NCBI RefSeq assembly: GCF_048771995.1
Contig: NC_133034.1
Span: 2,852,001 to 2,916,000 of the forward strand
Direction of reading: 5' to 3'
Length of the DNA stretch: 64,000 nucleotides
DNA from: Taeniopygia guttata
Lineage: Eukaryota > Chordata > Aves > Passeriformes > Estrildidae
Of this stretch, positions 51,896-64,000 are shown one piece after another. A program made the translations under genes and the position numbers. The notes under the pieces were generated by a model, which saw nothing but the letters and a program-made list of their open reading frames with translations, did no database searches and was not told the origin of the DNA. The stretch's first letter is position 1. Every line of letters starts with the position of its first letter.

Positions 51896-54800
51896 GTAAG
51901 TAGTGTAAATATACATAGATTATGTACATATAAACTCAAATGGTACTCCACATGCAATTAGATATTTACTATAAATCATTTGAGCTGGAGCTCTACTATG
52001 ATACACAACCCTGAGATATCTGTTTCAGCTATACAAACCTGCTGGGGGAACACCAGGGCTGAGCAGTCAGCTGGGTAAAGTTGAGGTTAACTGCATTCCC
52101 AGGGCTCTGAGATTTAATTAAAATTGCTGGAGCCTGTGGAGGTGGAAGTGTAATGTCAGTGCTGTGTTCTCTTCCCCACTTCAAAACTATACCATTGTAG
52201 AATCTGGCAGGGAAAGCATAAAGTTTAAACAATTCACTCATTGTGGATTGACTTCTTAAGCTAGATGATCAGGTAAACTGACATCTCAGTACTCTTAGCC
52301 ATTTGCTCTTCATAACTGAAACAGCTTCTCAACTGCTTTGTGTCATGTTCTCTCGTGTCTGAAGAATCTATTACATTACATGTCAATTCATTAGCTTTTA
52401 GCAGCTTGCCCTTCAAAAACCCCATTCTTCTGAAATTTCTTGTCTTCCTCTCTACTGCCTCCAGTTATTGATATGGAATTGTGACCATTTCAAGGTCAAA
52501 CATGTTTGACCTCTTAAATATCTCAGACTGTAGCTACTGAATGCTACAGTAATACTGAAGGTTTTTAACAGGCCAGGGGTAAGTCAGGATGGCTACAAAA
52601 ACACAGGATTTAAGATTTTAGAAGTTGCTTTCTGAGCTCCTTTTGCTGAAAGTCTCCTTACAATATACTTAGAAACACATGGGACAATGAGGTAGAGATG
52701 AGGATAATAGAAATAAAAACTGTGGGGTGCTTTGGGGTTTTGTTAGTTTTTTTTTATTTGAATGGTTGAGTGTTTTTGTTTTAGTTTGTTTGTTCAGGTT
52801 TTTGTTGTGGACTTTTTTTGGGTGGGGAGGGTTGTTAGTTTGTTTTTTTGAGGGGCCAGAGTAGGTTGCTTTAAAATCTTGAGATGGGGAAGAATAGGAC
52901 TATCTAGAACTCTTGTAAGCAGCTGTTCTTCAGGCTGAGCGGAACTGAATAGCAAACTAGGTACTGGCTGCCAAGAGCTTACATGCACTCCTCTGGAGTG
53001 TAATATGCTTCTGCTAAGAATAATTTTAAATCTAAAATAGCAAACCAAAAAGTCTGGACCCATTCTTCTACATTTTGTACTAACAAAGCTGGGGAGCTGC
53101 TCAGTAATTGTATCTGGCAAGAAAAGCTGTTTCCAAATGTGTATCAAATCCAACAGAAAACAAAATTTGACTTGTGACTACAGGCTGTGAAGGGAAAATT
53201 ACTTATCCCAGTATGGTGCTAAAATTAATTCTTCCTAATTGCAAAAAATTTTCATCAAGTTATAACAGAAAGTTACTATTTGGAATACTTGTTTTATCTT
53301 AAGATTTTGAAGCCATTTGAGATACTGAACCTATGAAAGCAAGCAAACCCAGTATCCGGACACTGCATGCAGACTGCTTTTTAACTCCCCTTAAGGATTC
53401 CCAGTCATGGACCCCTAAGGCTTGGTCCAAGCCTATGTGATTTATTGTGCTAAAATTGCTGAGATCTGCTGTCATGGCTTCTGCTTGGGATAGAAATGCT
53501 GGGAATGGTGTTTGCTGACTATCTGAAGGATAGAGTAAGCAAATCTTATTTTAACTATAATTTCATTTGCACTTCCAGGGTTGGAAAATAGCTTAGGCAG
53601 ACTTGTCTTTGTTGGTTCATATCTCATTATTCACATCATGGATGCCAAGGATTAGAGAAGAAATACTAAGTTTGAAAATATCTCATGCAGAAACTTCTTA
53701 GTGGTCAGAATCAAAGAATTGGGAAGCAACAGAAAGATGAAAATAACATGACTGTGTCAGTATGTGGCAATGTCATGGCCTTCTGGGAACAGACAAGAGA
53801 AAATACCTTAGTAATATATGCAGTTTTCATCTGCCTCCACCCTTATAATTTTCTCAGCTGACAGTGTTCTACAATTTTATAAGATGCCTCAGTCCTCTGC
53901 TTTTTGACAATTCTTTGGTTTAACTTCTCCTTTCCTATAATTTTCTATGTCAAGTGTTCTTTATCTGTGTTTAAAATTGGCAGCAACAGTGAGCAGGCTT
54001 TTGGCATGGCCACAACTGCTTCCAAACAATGGTAGTAATCTGCTCACCCCTAGGGGCAGGAGAGCAGGCAGAGCTGAGGAACTTTCCTCCCCGTGAACTA
54101 CTCTGCTTTCGTGCTCAGGGGTGAGGAGTGCTGGCTTGTCCCTGTGCAGGGCAGGCTGCCACACAAGGACCCTGCCTGCTGACTTTTGGGTGCATGAGTG
54201 GTACCCTAATCCCCTGCAGGTGGGAAAACGCGGGGATTTGCTGCTGAGGATTACTTAGAAGTTGTGTTATGTCAGAGTAAGCACTGTGTGGGAATTGCAG
54301 GCTCATGGTGTTGACAGCAGAGGGATGTGGCCAGGAGGAGTGAACACTGGGATACTGTCCAGCTCCTTTGCAGTTGCTAGAGCCAGCTTGCCTTCAACAC
54401 CTGTACTCAGGATTGCCTGCAGGAAGAGAAACTATGTTCCACTGTGTTCTAGCAATCTGTCTCAGGAAGGTTTGGATCTCCAATTCATTGTATTTTCTCC
54501 TTCTCAAATTTGTGTGAGCATGAAAAGAGGGGAAGAGTGGCAGCTGTATGCATCAGAGGAACCAGGTGAGCCAGACACCTTGCAAAATATATCAGACAGA
54601 GAAATGTGTATGATTTCTGCAGTTCATTTGCCTTTTCTTGTGGGCAGACTGTAAATTAAATTGCCTAACAATTTTGTTTTTACCTTTTGTTTTCTGAAAC
54701 ACCCATTCTAATAAGAAAATATGTAACACAGGAAGCCCTATTAAAGACACTGAGATAGGTCAAGGTGGTGTTTAATATGATTAAAGATTGTAAAATTGGA

Positions 54801-55889
54801 TGGTAAGCATTTAGTGAATAACTGCCATGAGATGCTTGAAGGTGGTCTAAGAGGATGGAACCTTTGAGTGTTAGATATGTTAAAAAGGGCAATGTTCCAA
54901 GATACTGGAACTCTTGATTAATTCTTCAGCAAACTACACTGATGTCTTCCTTTACTCCACTCTATGGTGGGGGAAATAATTTGTAGAAAGTATAAGTTTT
55001 TGCATGAAGTTACCAGCCAAGTTAATCCAATTCATTAAAATAATGCCTTTTAGATGTTGATACTGTTGAATTTTGATAATTGAAACAGCTAAACCTAAAT
55101 CTTCAGGTCTTTTCTGTCACTAAGAGTAGGCTAAAGGTCTTTGAAATTTTTCTTAATGTGCAAATTTGAGCTGTCACAAGGAAGAGATGAGCTGCTTAAT
55201 GTTTAACTAAAAATTACTTAGTTGATCTCCTGCATATTTTCTTCATGTTTTGGCCTATGGAAGGCCTGTTCATTATTTGAGAATGTCTTGGCTCCAGTCC
55301 ATCTGCAAGACCTCATTTTTCTTTTGAAATTTGTAGTCTTTGCAAGCTTGGCATCTGTGATATCATAAACAATGAATTACTGTGTCTGGAAGTCTCTGAA
55401 ATAATAAAACCCTCCTCTGTAAGAACATAATTTTTTTTTTAAGAATTGGGATTTGTTCTGAGGAAACACAGTTGACAAAAAAAAAAAGTTTTCAAAGATA
55501 ACAGATTTTTCATCTTCTGATAAAAAAATGAACTGAAGTCCTGATGCTGAGGACTTGCTCTTTAAATAAATGGGATCTTTCTCCCCTCTCTTGGCAACAG
55601 CAGGAGTATTCTTGTGCTGTATGACAAGGCTAGCTGGTGCTATATTTGTCTTGTAGCTGTACACACATTTGCAGGAGGTTGTTTAATAAGAGAAAGGCAC
55701 AAATCCAATACAGTTTAAAGAAAGTTTATTCTACCACAGCCTGAACTTTCTGGGTTGGCTTAAACACAAGTCTACATACTTGTGGAGGATCAGGGAATAT
55801 CATTATTGATATAAAATTAAAGGTTTCCTGAGTTGTCTCTGGAAAGATCAGGGTTTTGTGGAGAAGGGGGGGGATAGGGGTCTGATACG
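51896..55889. other. Non-coding or intronic stretch
   Basis: No exon recognised with confidence. Contains a T/G-rich tract at about 52728-52855 and a donor-like CAG|GTGAGC near 54565 at the end of an open frame with no known domain. An eight-G run (55866-55873) lies just before the next candidate exon. Confidence 0.45.
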
Positions 55890-57161
55890 ATGGACATTTT
55901 TAAAATGGAGTTCAATAGATGTTTGGGTGCATCAGCAGAAGAGGAGAAAGAAACACAAGAGGGTGGGGAAGAAGATATTGTTAATGCTGGCAGTAGTGCT
56001 GTCCATGAAGAGCTGGATTTGGGACAAATGTACCTTACCTCTTTGCCTGAACAGTATATGAGAGTGAAACTCACTCAGACAGTGTACCTGATATGCTGGC
56101 TGTTGTTGAAGCTCTGCAAGGTAAGAAATTTTAGTACAAGTCTGTGATATTTTTAGTTAACTTCTTTTGTGCTTAAAATACAAATTGATCAAAATCTCTG
56201 CTGAAGGATTTGAGAATTAATTACTATGTACCATGCAGTTTATTTCATTGTTTATTAGTAGAAGGAGCTTTTTAAATATTGATGTTATACCCTGAAACAG
56301 GAGACCCAACAAGGGAAACTTGTAGGGGCTACTCATGGAGTACTACACAAAGCAATACATTAGTAATTGCTAGCCAGTTTATCTCTCTACACTGTTACAT
56401 AATTGCAAGTGTTCCAAGATTATTTTAGTTTAATTTCTAGGTGCAATTTCTTGTCATGTTCTTCGCTGATTTACATTAATCTCTTGTGTTGGATGAGCAC
56501 TGGAATGTATTTTAACTCTGAAAATGTGAACCTCATAAAAGTAAATAATTGGGTGGGGGTTTGGAACATTTTTGTAAAATATACTGGAAGTTTTGAAGTT
56601 GTGGTGGGACTTACTTTAAATTTGATCTGGCCACATCTAATAAAAATACTTTTGCCTAATGTGTTATTGGATAGGGAAGCAACAAGGCATGGATCCAGGT
56701 ATAAATGCTATAGTTAATTCCATTTAATTCCTTGCAGAAAGCTACTGTAGTGTTCAGATCCAAGCAGAGAAACATTGAATCCTACAAAAGTGATATGATT
56801 TAAGGTTTTAGGTTTAATCAGGGAAGCACTGAGACATTTGAGCTTAAGATCCTGCTGGTTCCACTGGTGTAACAAGAGTGTATTAGTAAATTTAGTTGGT
56901 GTAATAGGTCTTTGTTTCTCTGTTTTTGCATTCAAATCTTATTATTTTTAGACTGATTACCATACAGATCAAAACAAATGTCAAGGGAATATTTACTGGC
57001 TGTTTTTTCTTCAGAAGTCTATGACAGAGGAGATCCATGATGATGATGGGGTGGAGCCCACTGGAGTGGGACCAGGTGGTGCCTCAGCAGCAGCAAGCCC
57101 TCTCTCCCATGTGCAGGGCAGCTTTGGGGCAGTAACAATGTCAGGGGTTTTGACAGCATAG
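55890..57161 (+). CDS. Candidate two-exon ORF of unknown function (125 aa predicted)
   Basis: Exon a (55890-56120) runs from ATG for 77 codons to a consensus donor, AAG|GTAAGA. Exon b begins at 57015 after a strong acceptor (TGTTTTTTCTTCAG) and stays open for 48 codons to TAG at 57159-57161. The phase-0 join over an 894-bp intron gives 125 residues. Exon a is acidic in the middle (SAEEEKETQEGGEEDIVN) and ends hydrophobic (VYLICWLLLKLCK). Exon b opens KSMTEEIHDDDGVEPTGVGP. A stop lies in frame at 55875-55877, so translation would start here unless an acceptor falls between. A second good acceptor (TTTCTTTCTTGCAG, ending about 58124) also joins in frame, giving a short SFLKDRLDLRP tail. I recognise no family. 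It might be 5' exons of ARHGEF4, inferred only from recalled gene order. Confidence 0.3.
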
Positions 57162-60100
57162 CTATACAAAAATATAACATCAAAATGTAAACTGAGCACT
57201 ACTACAATGTTATGTGTTGGATTGCTAGAGAGCTTTGTTTCCACACATATTCCATATCTGTAGTGTCTTTGCTCTTGTCTATATGTAGCATTTATCCTGT
57301 GGTGCCAATTGCTTGCATTAGGGGGCAGATAGAGACCCTCTCATAGGACTTTTTCTGGTATTTTTTCTGCAGGGATCTTTTGTGAGGCTGACTGAAAAGG
57401 GGTAGGAATCCACACAGCCCTAGGGCAGATGCCAGAGCCAACTTGTGAGGCAGAGTCCTGGTCAACACACACTTCCTGACGGTTTTGAGGAGTGCTGAAC
57501 CAGGCTGGGGAACGTTGCACCTTGTCTGGTTGCTGATTAATTTGATTGATTCTCTTGTGGTTTGAACTATTTGCAACCAATGAGTTTGTAGGATTTAAGA
57601 GCCATATTCATATTACAGAAAGTGGCAGAACCTAATTTGTGGCTACAAATCTAGTAGTTGCTTTGGGTGTGTGCAACAGCTTCAGCCCCCAGGACTCATT
57701 GCCTATGCAGAGATTTATTTTTTTTTTGTATATTAATCATGAAGTGTGCACAAAATATTGAGTGGTCTGCACACAGTGGCTTTGCACAACATGCATGAGT
57801 TATCCCATAGGATAAATGGTTGTTTCATTTCTTCGTGGATAGTTTCTTGGACGACAGGAAGAATTTTTAAAGTACATAAGCTAAAAGAGATGTTTCTGTC
57901 TGTGATTTTATGTGCTTGCATATGGCCTTACATTTGCACAGGGCATCTAAGTTTTTTGAGTAGGGAAGGAACAATTCATACTACTATAAAGCAGAGTGAG
58001 GAGAGGTAATGTAACTTCTGTTAAAATCACAAATGTCTTCAGAAAGCTTTCTGAGAACCTTACAATGCCCTGCTAAGCCAAGAGGATAACTAAACCTCTA
58101 ATTTATTAATGTTTCTTTCTTGCAGAGCTTTCTTAAAGACCGTTTAGATTTGAGACCCCACTTTCTTATTTCCTGACACTCTTCCATGACCTAAATCTCG
58201 GAAGTCCTAATCCATCCAAAAAGTGCTATTTTTTTTCTCCTTCCCCTTCACAAGAACAAAAACAGCACAGTGTTTCCTTTTCTTAGTTTCTGCAACTTGG
58301 CAGAACCCAGCAATCCCTGCTGTAGTGGGAGGGGAGGGAAGGCCAGCAGCACTGAAATGGTGCTGCTGTGTTACAGAGGCACCTTTTGTAACAGCTTGTG
58401 TGAATCCCCTATACATCCAAATGTTTCCAGCTCTTGGCTATAGACAGGGCCCCAGGTGCTCATAACTTGGAAAATATCAGTGACTCCCTGTAACTCCTGA
58501 TCAATGCTCCCCCAGAAAGAATTATGCGTCCTTTGTGTCAGGGGAGCTCACCCTTCTGTAAATTAACATGGACAGAATGAGGAGAGACTGTGTTTAGCAG
58601 GTGAGAAACCAATCTGAGTGGGCTTCCATGAAATTTGACATGAAGTTTAGTTACAAAATAATCAAATTCCACCAATGTGTCATGGGAACACATGCAACAA
58701 GCGTGTCAGAGTTCAAGAAGCATCTTTGTAGCCTGACATCTGGGAAATTTCCCACTCATGTTTCCCTGAGGGAGGCTTCTGTTTTCAGAGGTCACCATGA
58801 GTTGTGGGGATGAGGAAAGAGACTTCAACTCTTTCTTTAATTAAGACTTAACATATATTTAGTTGAATTGATTCTCTGTTTCCATAATTTACAATATTTC
58901 AGTAATATTCTGTACCTCTGAATATCAAAATCAGCTGGTGATTTCCCTGTTATTTACTATACCTTATGCATTTTCTGTCAGCTCACCTGGTATTTTTTTA
59001 ACAGTCTGAAATCTATACAAAAGCCAGAATAATGGTGAGACAAATCTGTAATTCAATTTCTTGTCTTGTCTCTGTATTTTTGAGTACTGGGAGCTACAGA
59101 GCTTCCAAATGCTCTTGCTATGAACTTCTAAATGCCATGTAATGCATGAGAATGGATCCCAAGTAAAAGATTAAATCACTTTCCTATAGTTTAGGGCACG
59201 GGGGCTTAATTCTTTGCTATTCAATAGATGTATCATTCTGTGTTCATAATCTTGCTGTCCTTGGCTCAGCTCGTTGCCTGTAAAGGGGATAGGAAATTTG
59301 TTTGATTTTATTTCTTAATTTTTTTTTTTTTCCTTCTGATTATAAACATTGTAGGGCTGGACTATCTTCCTGTAATTATGGGCAATGGTAAGGTCAGCCT
59401 GTGCAACAGTATGGGATGAAACCCATTCAAGGGAGAAGAGGAAATCTGAGTTTCTTATAATGTGAATGAATTTTCTAGCCATTAGCCTCTGATTACAAGG
59501 AAGTGTAGGCACACTTCACAAGGCACTACCTGCTTTCTTTTGCCACCCCTTTGAGGAAAAATGGGTGCAGGGTGGCAATTATTATGCCTTTCTTAGGTGC
59601 TGACTTCTAAAAGATCTTCAGTGAAATTGTGGCCACTTCTGGAGGTGACACTTGTGTTCTCATACCAACAGGTTGGAAGCTCTAAGGCGCAGGTAGTTTC
59701 TCCAGGAGAGGGTTTTCTCTGGATTCCTAAGGACAACCCCTAAAAAAATGGCCCAGTGAAGGGGGATAAATCTATCAGATATATATTCTCATAACAATTT
59801 TATAGTAGCTAGATGCAATTGTGTACTGCCAAACATGGTGCTACTCTGGTTGTAATACTCTCCGTGTACTTTGTGAGAACATTTAACTACTGTTTTAAGC
59901 ATGAGAATGTTGGGTCTAGAAAACCAAATTTGAAGTGGTTCTATCTTTTTGAGTTCTTTTGCAACATGTATTATTATGGTCAAAGGAAGATTTTGACAGA
60001 GGAAGGAGCTGGACCTTGATATACAGAGTCTGGGATACAGGTTTAACCAGTGGACATGTCATACTTGGACCAAGAATTCTGTGAGGGGACCTGGCTGACT

Positions 60101-63100
60101 TCCTTCACAGCTATTTTCCAGCTACCTTAAGTGTTTTTTGGAAATGACAAGGTGGGTGTGGTTTTGTTTGCTTGGTCAATTTTGGCTTTTTTGTGGTTTT
60201 TTGGGGGTTTTGTTGTTTTTGGTGTTAGGTTTATTTGCTTGTTTTTGTTATTTGATATGCTCACATGGTCTTGCTGCATCTCTAACTCCTTCCCAATAAC
60301 TTTTGAACATTCTGGCCAATCTCAGCAAAATTGGATTGAGGTAAAAGTTAACAGCGTTCACAAGTAGGTATTCAGGGAGTGAAAACAGACTTAGCTAATG
60401 ATCCTTCTGAGGGAAAGGATCCTTTATAAAACTCTCCCTTATTAAACATCAGAAATTTTGTAAAATGATTCCAGTTCCACACTGCAGAACTGCAGAGCTG
60501 TTGGAAAGAGGACTCTGTTGGGCCAGCTGCTTGCAGAAATACATGTTTTCTCAGTAAAGTGTTTTTTGTTTGGCTATTAATGGAACTCCACTGAAGCCTA
60601 CTGTTTGTCTTCAGTCCTCAGAGTAAAAGCCAATAAGTGGCTTTAAGATGTGCAACTTGATACAACTAAAAAGGGATGTTTTGCAGAAAGCTTTAAACAT
60701 TCCCTTCCCTCCCCTTTGGAACACCAACTCTTTAAGCTTTCAGCCAGAAAAATCAACCGCCTTTGGCTCATTTGGTCAAAACTTCCAATATTTTATTCAG
60801 GGTCAGGCTTTGAGGGCAAACAGTCTGATTAGATACACTTAACCCCTAAAACATCTTAAGTTGTTCTATAGGGCTTGTTTTGTTTAGGAGTAATATTTCT
60901 CAGTCTGTTTTCCTTTAATTTATGCTCTAATTTGCAGGATTCCTGTGGGCCAGAAATATTTAAACAGTGTGTTTTATATTGGAATAGTACTTGCAGTGCT
61001 GGGTAGAGCTAAGTGTGGTAGAGAGACAAAGCAATGAAAATGGAAAACAGCAGAGAGAAAATTGGAATGTATTGAACCTGACAACGAGCTCGGTTCAGCT
61101 TGGTTTCTCATTCTGGGCAGAGATTCAGTTCTTTATGGGCAGTGTCAACCATCCAGTATGTGCTGGGGACTTTGACTTCTTCCTTTCCCCTCTGCAAAAA
61201 GCCAGGAATTGAAATGTTTCCAATATCTTTAGTATTCATCAAGCCATCTCCTGAATCCAGCTTTGAGCTACAAGCAGTGTGTTCAGAGTGCAAGCTGTGA
61301 AAGGCTGATGTGCAGAATGATTTCAAAACATTCTTTATAAACCTGGGGAATGATTGTTGGAAAAGATAGCCACATCCCTTTTTTACAACCTCATTCTCTT
61401 AAAATTATCACACCTTCATTAACATGGGAGAATTTGTTCAATAGCTACTTTTCAGTGGAACTGCCTTTCACAGTTCTCAAAAATCACTATCAATCAGAGC
61501 TGCATTATTTTCTTTATGCTGTTACTTTAAGCCTGGTTCCTATAACAAACCTGCAGGCTTCTGCAGCACTGCAGCTCATGAATCAGAGCAGAACTTTCTT
61601 GCTGAATTGTGACTTGATGATTAGCTCAAAAAATTTGACTGAAGTCCTGCATGACTAACAGAGTACACAGGGTGGATTAAGAACCTGTAAGCAGATGACT
61701 TGAGAGCAAATCACTTCTTGTGCATTCTGGAATATTTGATGCTTTTCCTAGAAAGTATCTCATTATTACAGAAATCTAAGTAGGTGCTGTATTTTTTTTC
61801 TCCTCCTGATGTTTTGTGTTGGAAGATAAGCAGAACTGGTGTTGGAAAGAAATAAAACTTCTCACTTGATGCTTCAAGTGTGGTTCTCTGAATGTGTTTA
61901 TGTACATATCTGGAAGAAAATTGGCAAATAAGGAAGAATTTGTGCTGTTAAGAGCCTTTAATAAGGCATTGCCAGATAGCAAAATGTATAAATACCCACA
62001 ACAATGCTTGGGCAGGGCAGTTCTAAAAGTTAGCTTGATCACTCTACCATTCAGGAGCAAGAAGTGAAATACAATTTCCATTTCTAAATAACAACAAAAG
62101 TATTCTTTTTACACACTGGAGTTAGATTTTTTGGGAAGCTTGCATTTGCACTGAGAAAGAGTATGTCTAGGTGCAAAAAGGGGGAGTCCCCCTCTATTCT
62201 TTGTAGAGCCATCAACCTTCAATCATACTAACCCAAATTTCTGTAAAAATAATATGGATAATTAAAAACAAACAAGCAAAAAGCAAGCAACTTTTATCCC
62301 TTTGCTTTGAATATTAATAGATATATTGCATTTTTCCCTTAGTATAAGGCAGGTTTTATTCTCTAGCTTTGTTTTTGCTCTTAGCTTTGGTTTTAGATGA
62401 AACCAGTTAATTTATTTGTAGATTACAGAAATAGTATCATTTTGATTATGGTCATTATAAGTGGACTGTCATTTAGATTCAACGATAAGAAAATGTCAGG
62501 ATAAACCTTGGGAGCTCACCTTTTCTGTCTTAGTGCAATAAATGAGATTGTGGTGTTGTGGTTAAGAGAAGTTCCAGGTAACAGAGGAACCCAGATAGAA
62601 TTATTTACTGTAGTACAGCTGCAAACTCTGACCACAGACCCAAATTCACAGGAAAATTTTCAAGCAATATCCATCCATGTTTACCACTCCAAAATCTCTG
62701 ATTCACACTCTGCCAGCAGGTTCTGCTTCTGCCAGAGGGGCAGTGCCACAGGATGTGCAGCCACCATGATGGACCACAGGGTATAGGGTCCAGATGTGTT
62801 AAGATAAGCTGAATTCCACACTTCTGTTTTCTTTAGCCATTCCAGCTGACTTTCTGTGTTAATATAAGTGAGGCCAGCTAAGGCAGACAAGGTCAATATA
62901 ACAGCCCTATCTATCCCCTGGACAGCACCTGGAAGAGCTGGTTAGTAAGATGTGTTGCAAAGTTGTTTACTGAAACCTCATATACTGATTAACAACATAA
63001 TGTGGTGGCATGTATGAAACAGGAAATTAACAGGATAAATGATGCAGCTTTTAATGGCTCCTGCTGTATTTTCTACCTTTTCCTGGTAATTATGTTTGAT

Positions 63101-64000
63101 ATCATTCCCCAGGAAATAGTATCAAGGCCCTATATTAAATTATATGGGAAAGAATGTCATACTCTTTTTTTTATACTTTATGTGTTCCTTCAAAGCTAAA
63201 CTGAAAATAATTGGGGGGGTGGGGGTGGGTAGAAGACCTAGTACTTGGAAAACATTTTGTGAATGTTTCTGTGCTGCCAAAGCAGACAGATAGCTTTCAT
63301 GCTCAGACACAAAGTTATGGGGTGGGGCAGGCAGAAGGGATTAATGCAGTTTCCATATGAATAAGTAGGGTTTTTTGTATTATTTACTATAATCCTATTA
63401 GCACAATGGACAAGCCTAGTACAGTTTGGTAGCCAGTCTCTCCCTGCTGGAAGAGAGGCCAGGCCCTTAAGGTGTGGTGAGAAGCGCGTGGGTGATAAAC
63501 TAGAATGTACAATAAATTCTCATGTCAATGCTCAGGAGACAGTAGCTTTCATAATGTTGCCAGTTAAAGTTTTCAAATTGGCATTTTTTTCCTCGAATTC
63601 TCAGCTCCTGGAGGCGTGTGACTGCATGAAGGTCTGATTTTTAAAAAACAAACACATTTTCAGGTGCTATAACTGCAGAGGAAAATTGAAATACCAATTT
63701 GCAGTGGAAAGTTCTTAAACAATGAGTCTTTCATCATTGGACTTGTCAATCATCTTTCAAGTGTTTTGGGGCTTGGATCAGCTTGTAAAAGATGCTGACT
63801 ATAATAGCTGCTGGATTGACTTTTTTCTTTGCTTAGCCAAAATAAAAATTCAAAATGCATGAGTACAGCAGTATTCATCTGAAAAGTGCAGGCTTTCATT
63901 TCACTTCCTACATAAATAGCTGGCCAAGATGCCCAGCAGAGAGTGAGTGCAAGGGGACTGACATCATCAAAATGCAATGGAATCAGGAGAAGACCTCTTA
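57162..64000. other. Non-coding or intronic stretch to the window end
   Basis: No exon recognised with confidence beyond the acceptor near 58124. A T/G-rich tract lies at about 60150-60250 and a G-quadruplex-like run at 63213-63229. No CR1 or other repeat family seen. Confidence 0.5.
63213..63229 (+). other. G-quadruplex candidate
   Basis: G7-T-G5-T-G3 provides four runs of at least three G with single-base loops, the most stable kind of intramolecular G-quadruplex by general rules. No gene is recognised next to it. Confidence 0.7.

Noticed and set aside
50000-64000. Presence of ARHGEF4 catalytic exons (SH3, DH, PH)
   Set aside because: Expected next door from recalled gene order, but no matching peptide was found. 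If the gene is here, only unrecognised 5' exons are in the window.
1-64000. LTR elements, endogenous retroviruses, CRISPR arrays, NUMTs, rRNA or tRNA genes
   Set aside because: Looked for by motif and composition; none could be supported.

Overview
The window looks like a piece of a bird chromosome. The one certain gene is a single-coding-exon AMER3 (FAM123C) orthologue. The only recognisable transposons are decayed CR1 LINEs, the dominant avian family, and interspersed repeat density is low. I saw no mammal-type SINEs, no recognisable LTR or retroviral fragments, no tRNA or rRNA genes and no bacterial-style gene packing. A songbird is likely but not proven.

Layout. From 1 to 12.5 kb the DNA is mostly non-coding. 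It holds a CR1 3' end on the minus strand (3.15-3.77 kb), a purine-rich stretch ending in a good splice donor (5.52-5.71 kb; a possible AMER3 5' untranslated exon), a pair of short palindromes (6.10-6.13 kb) and a 31-bp minisatellite (6.27-6.40 kb). AMER3 occupies 12,556-15,555 on the plus strand as one 999-codon exon behind a clear splice acceptor, with a plausible poly(A) signal near 16.39 kb. From 17.5 to 43.8 kb I see no recognisable gene. There is a second small CR1 piece (28.9 kb), several strand-biased A/C tracts, a duplicated 16-bp palindrome (25.4 kb) and a CCAAT/TATA-like, CpG-rich patch at 40.0-40.35 kb that resembles a tissue-type promoter. A long CR1 reverse-transcriptase fossil lies on the minus strand at 43.8-45.16 kb. 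A GC-rich block at 47.6-49.7 kb carries a 25-bp minisatellite with higher-order structure, followed by a plus-strand CR1 end.

From about 51.8 kb on, the plus strand shows exon-like pieces: a 78-bp open segment (51.82 kb), and a 77-codon ORF ending at a consensus donor (56.12 kb) that joins in phase 0 to a 48-codon open segment behind a strong acceptor (57.01 kb). I do not recognise the product. As I recall it, human AMER3 is followed on the same strand by ARHGEF4 (Asef), another APC-binding protein, so these could be 5' exons of that neighbour or of an unannotated transcript. That is inference. No DH, PH or SH3 sequence of ARHGEF4 is visible here.

I did not find a convincing new multi-gene system. 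The items most worth following are the two-exon ORF at 55.9-57.2 kb, the promoter-like patch at 40 kb, the start-stop element just before the AMER3 start, and the short-loop G-quadruplex candidate at 63.2 kb.
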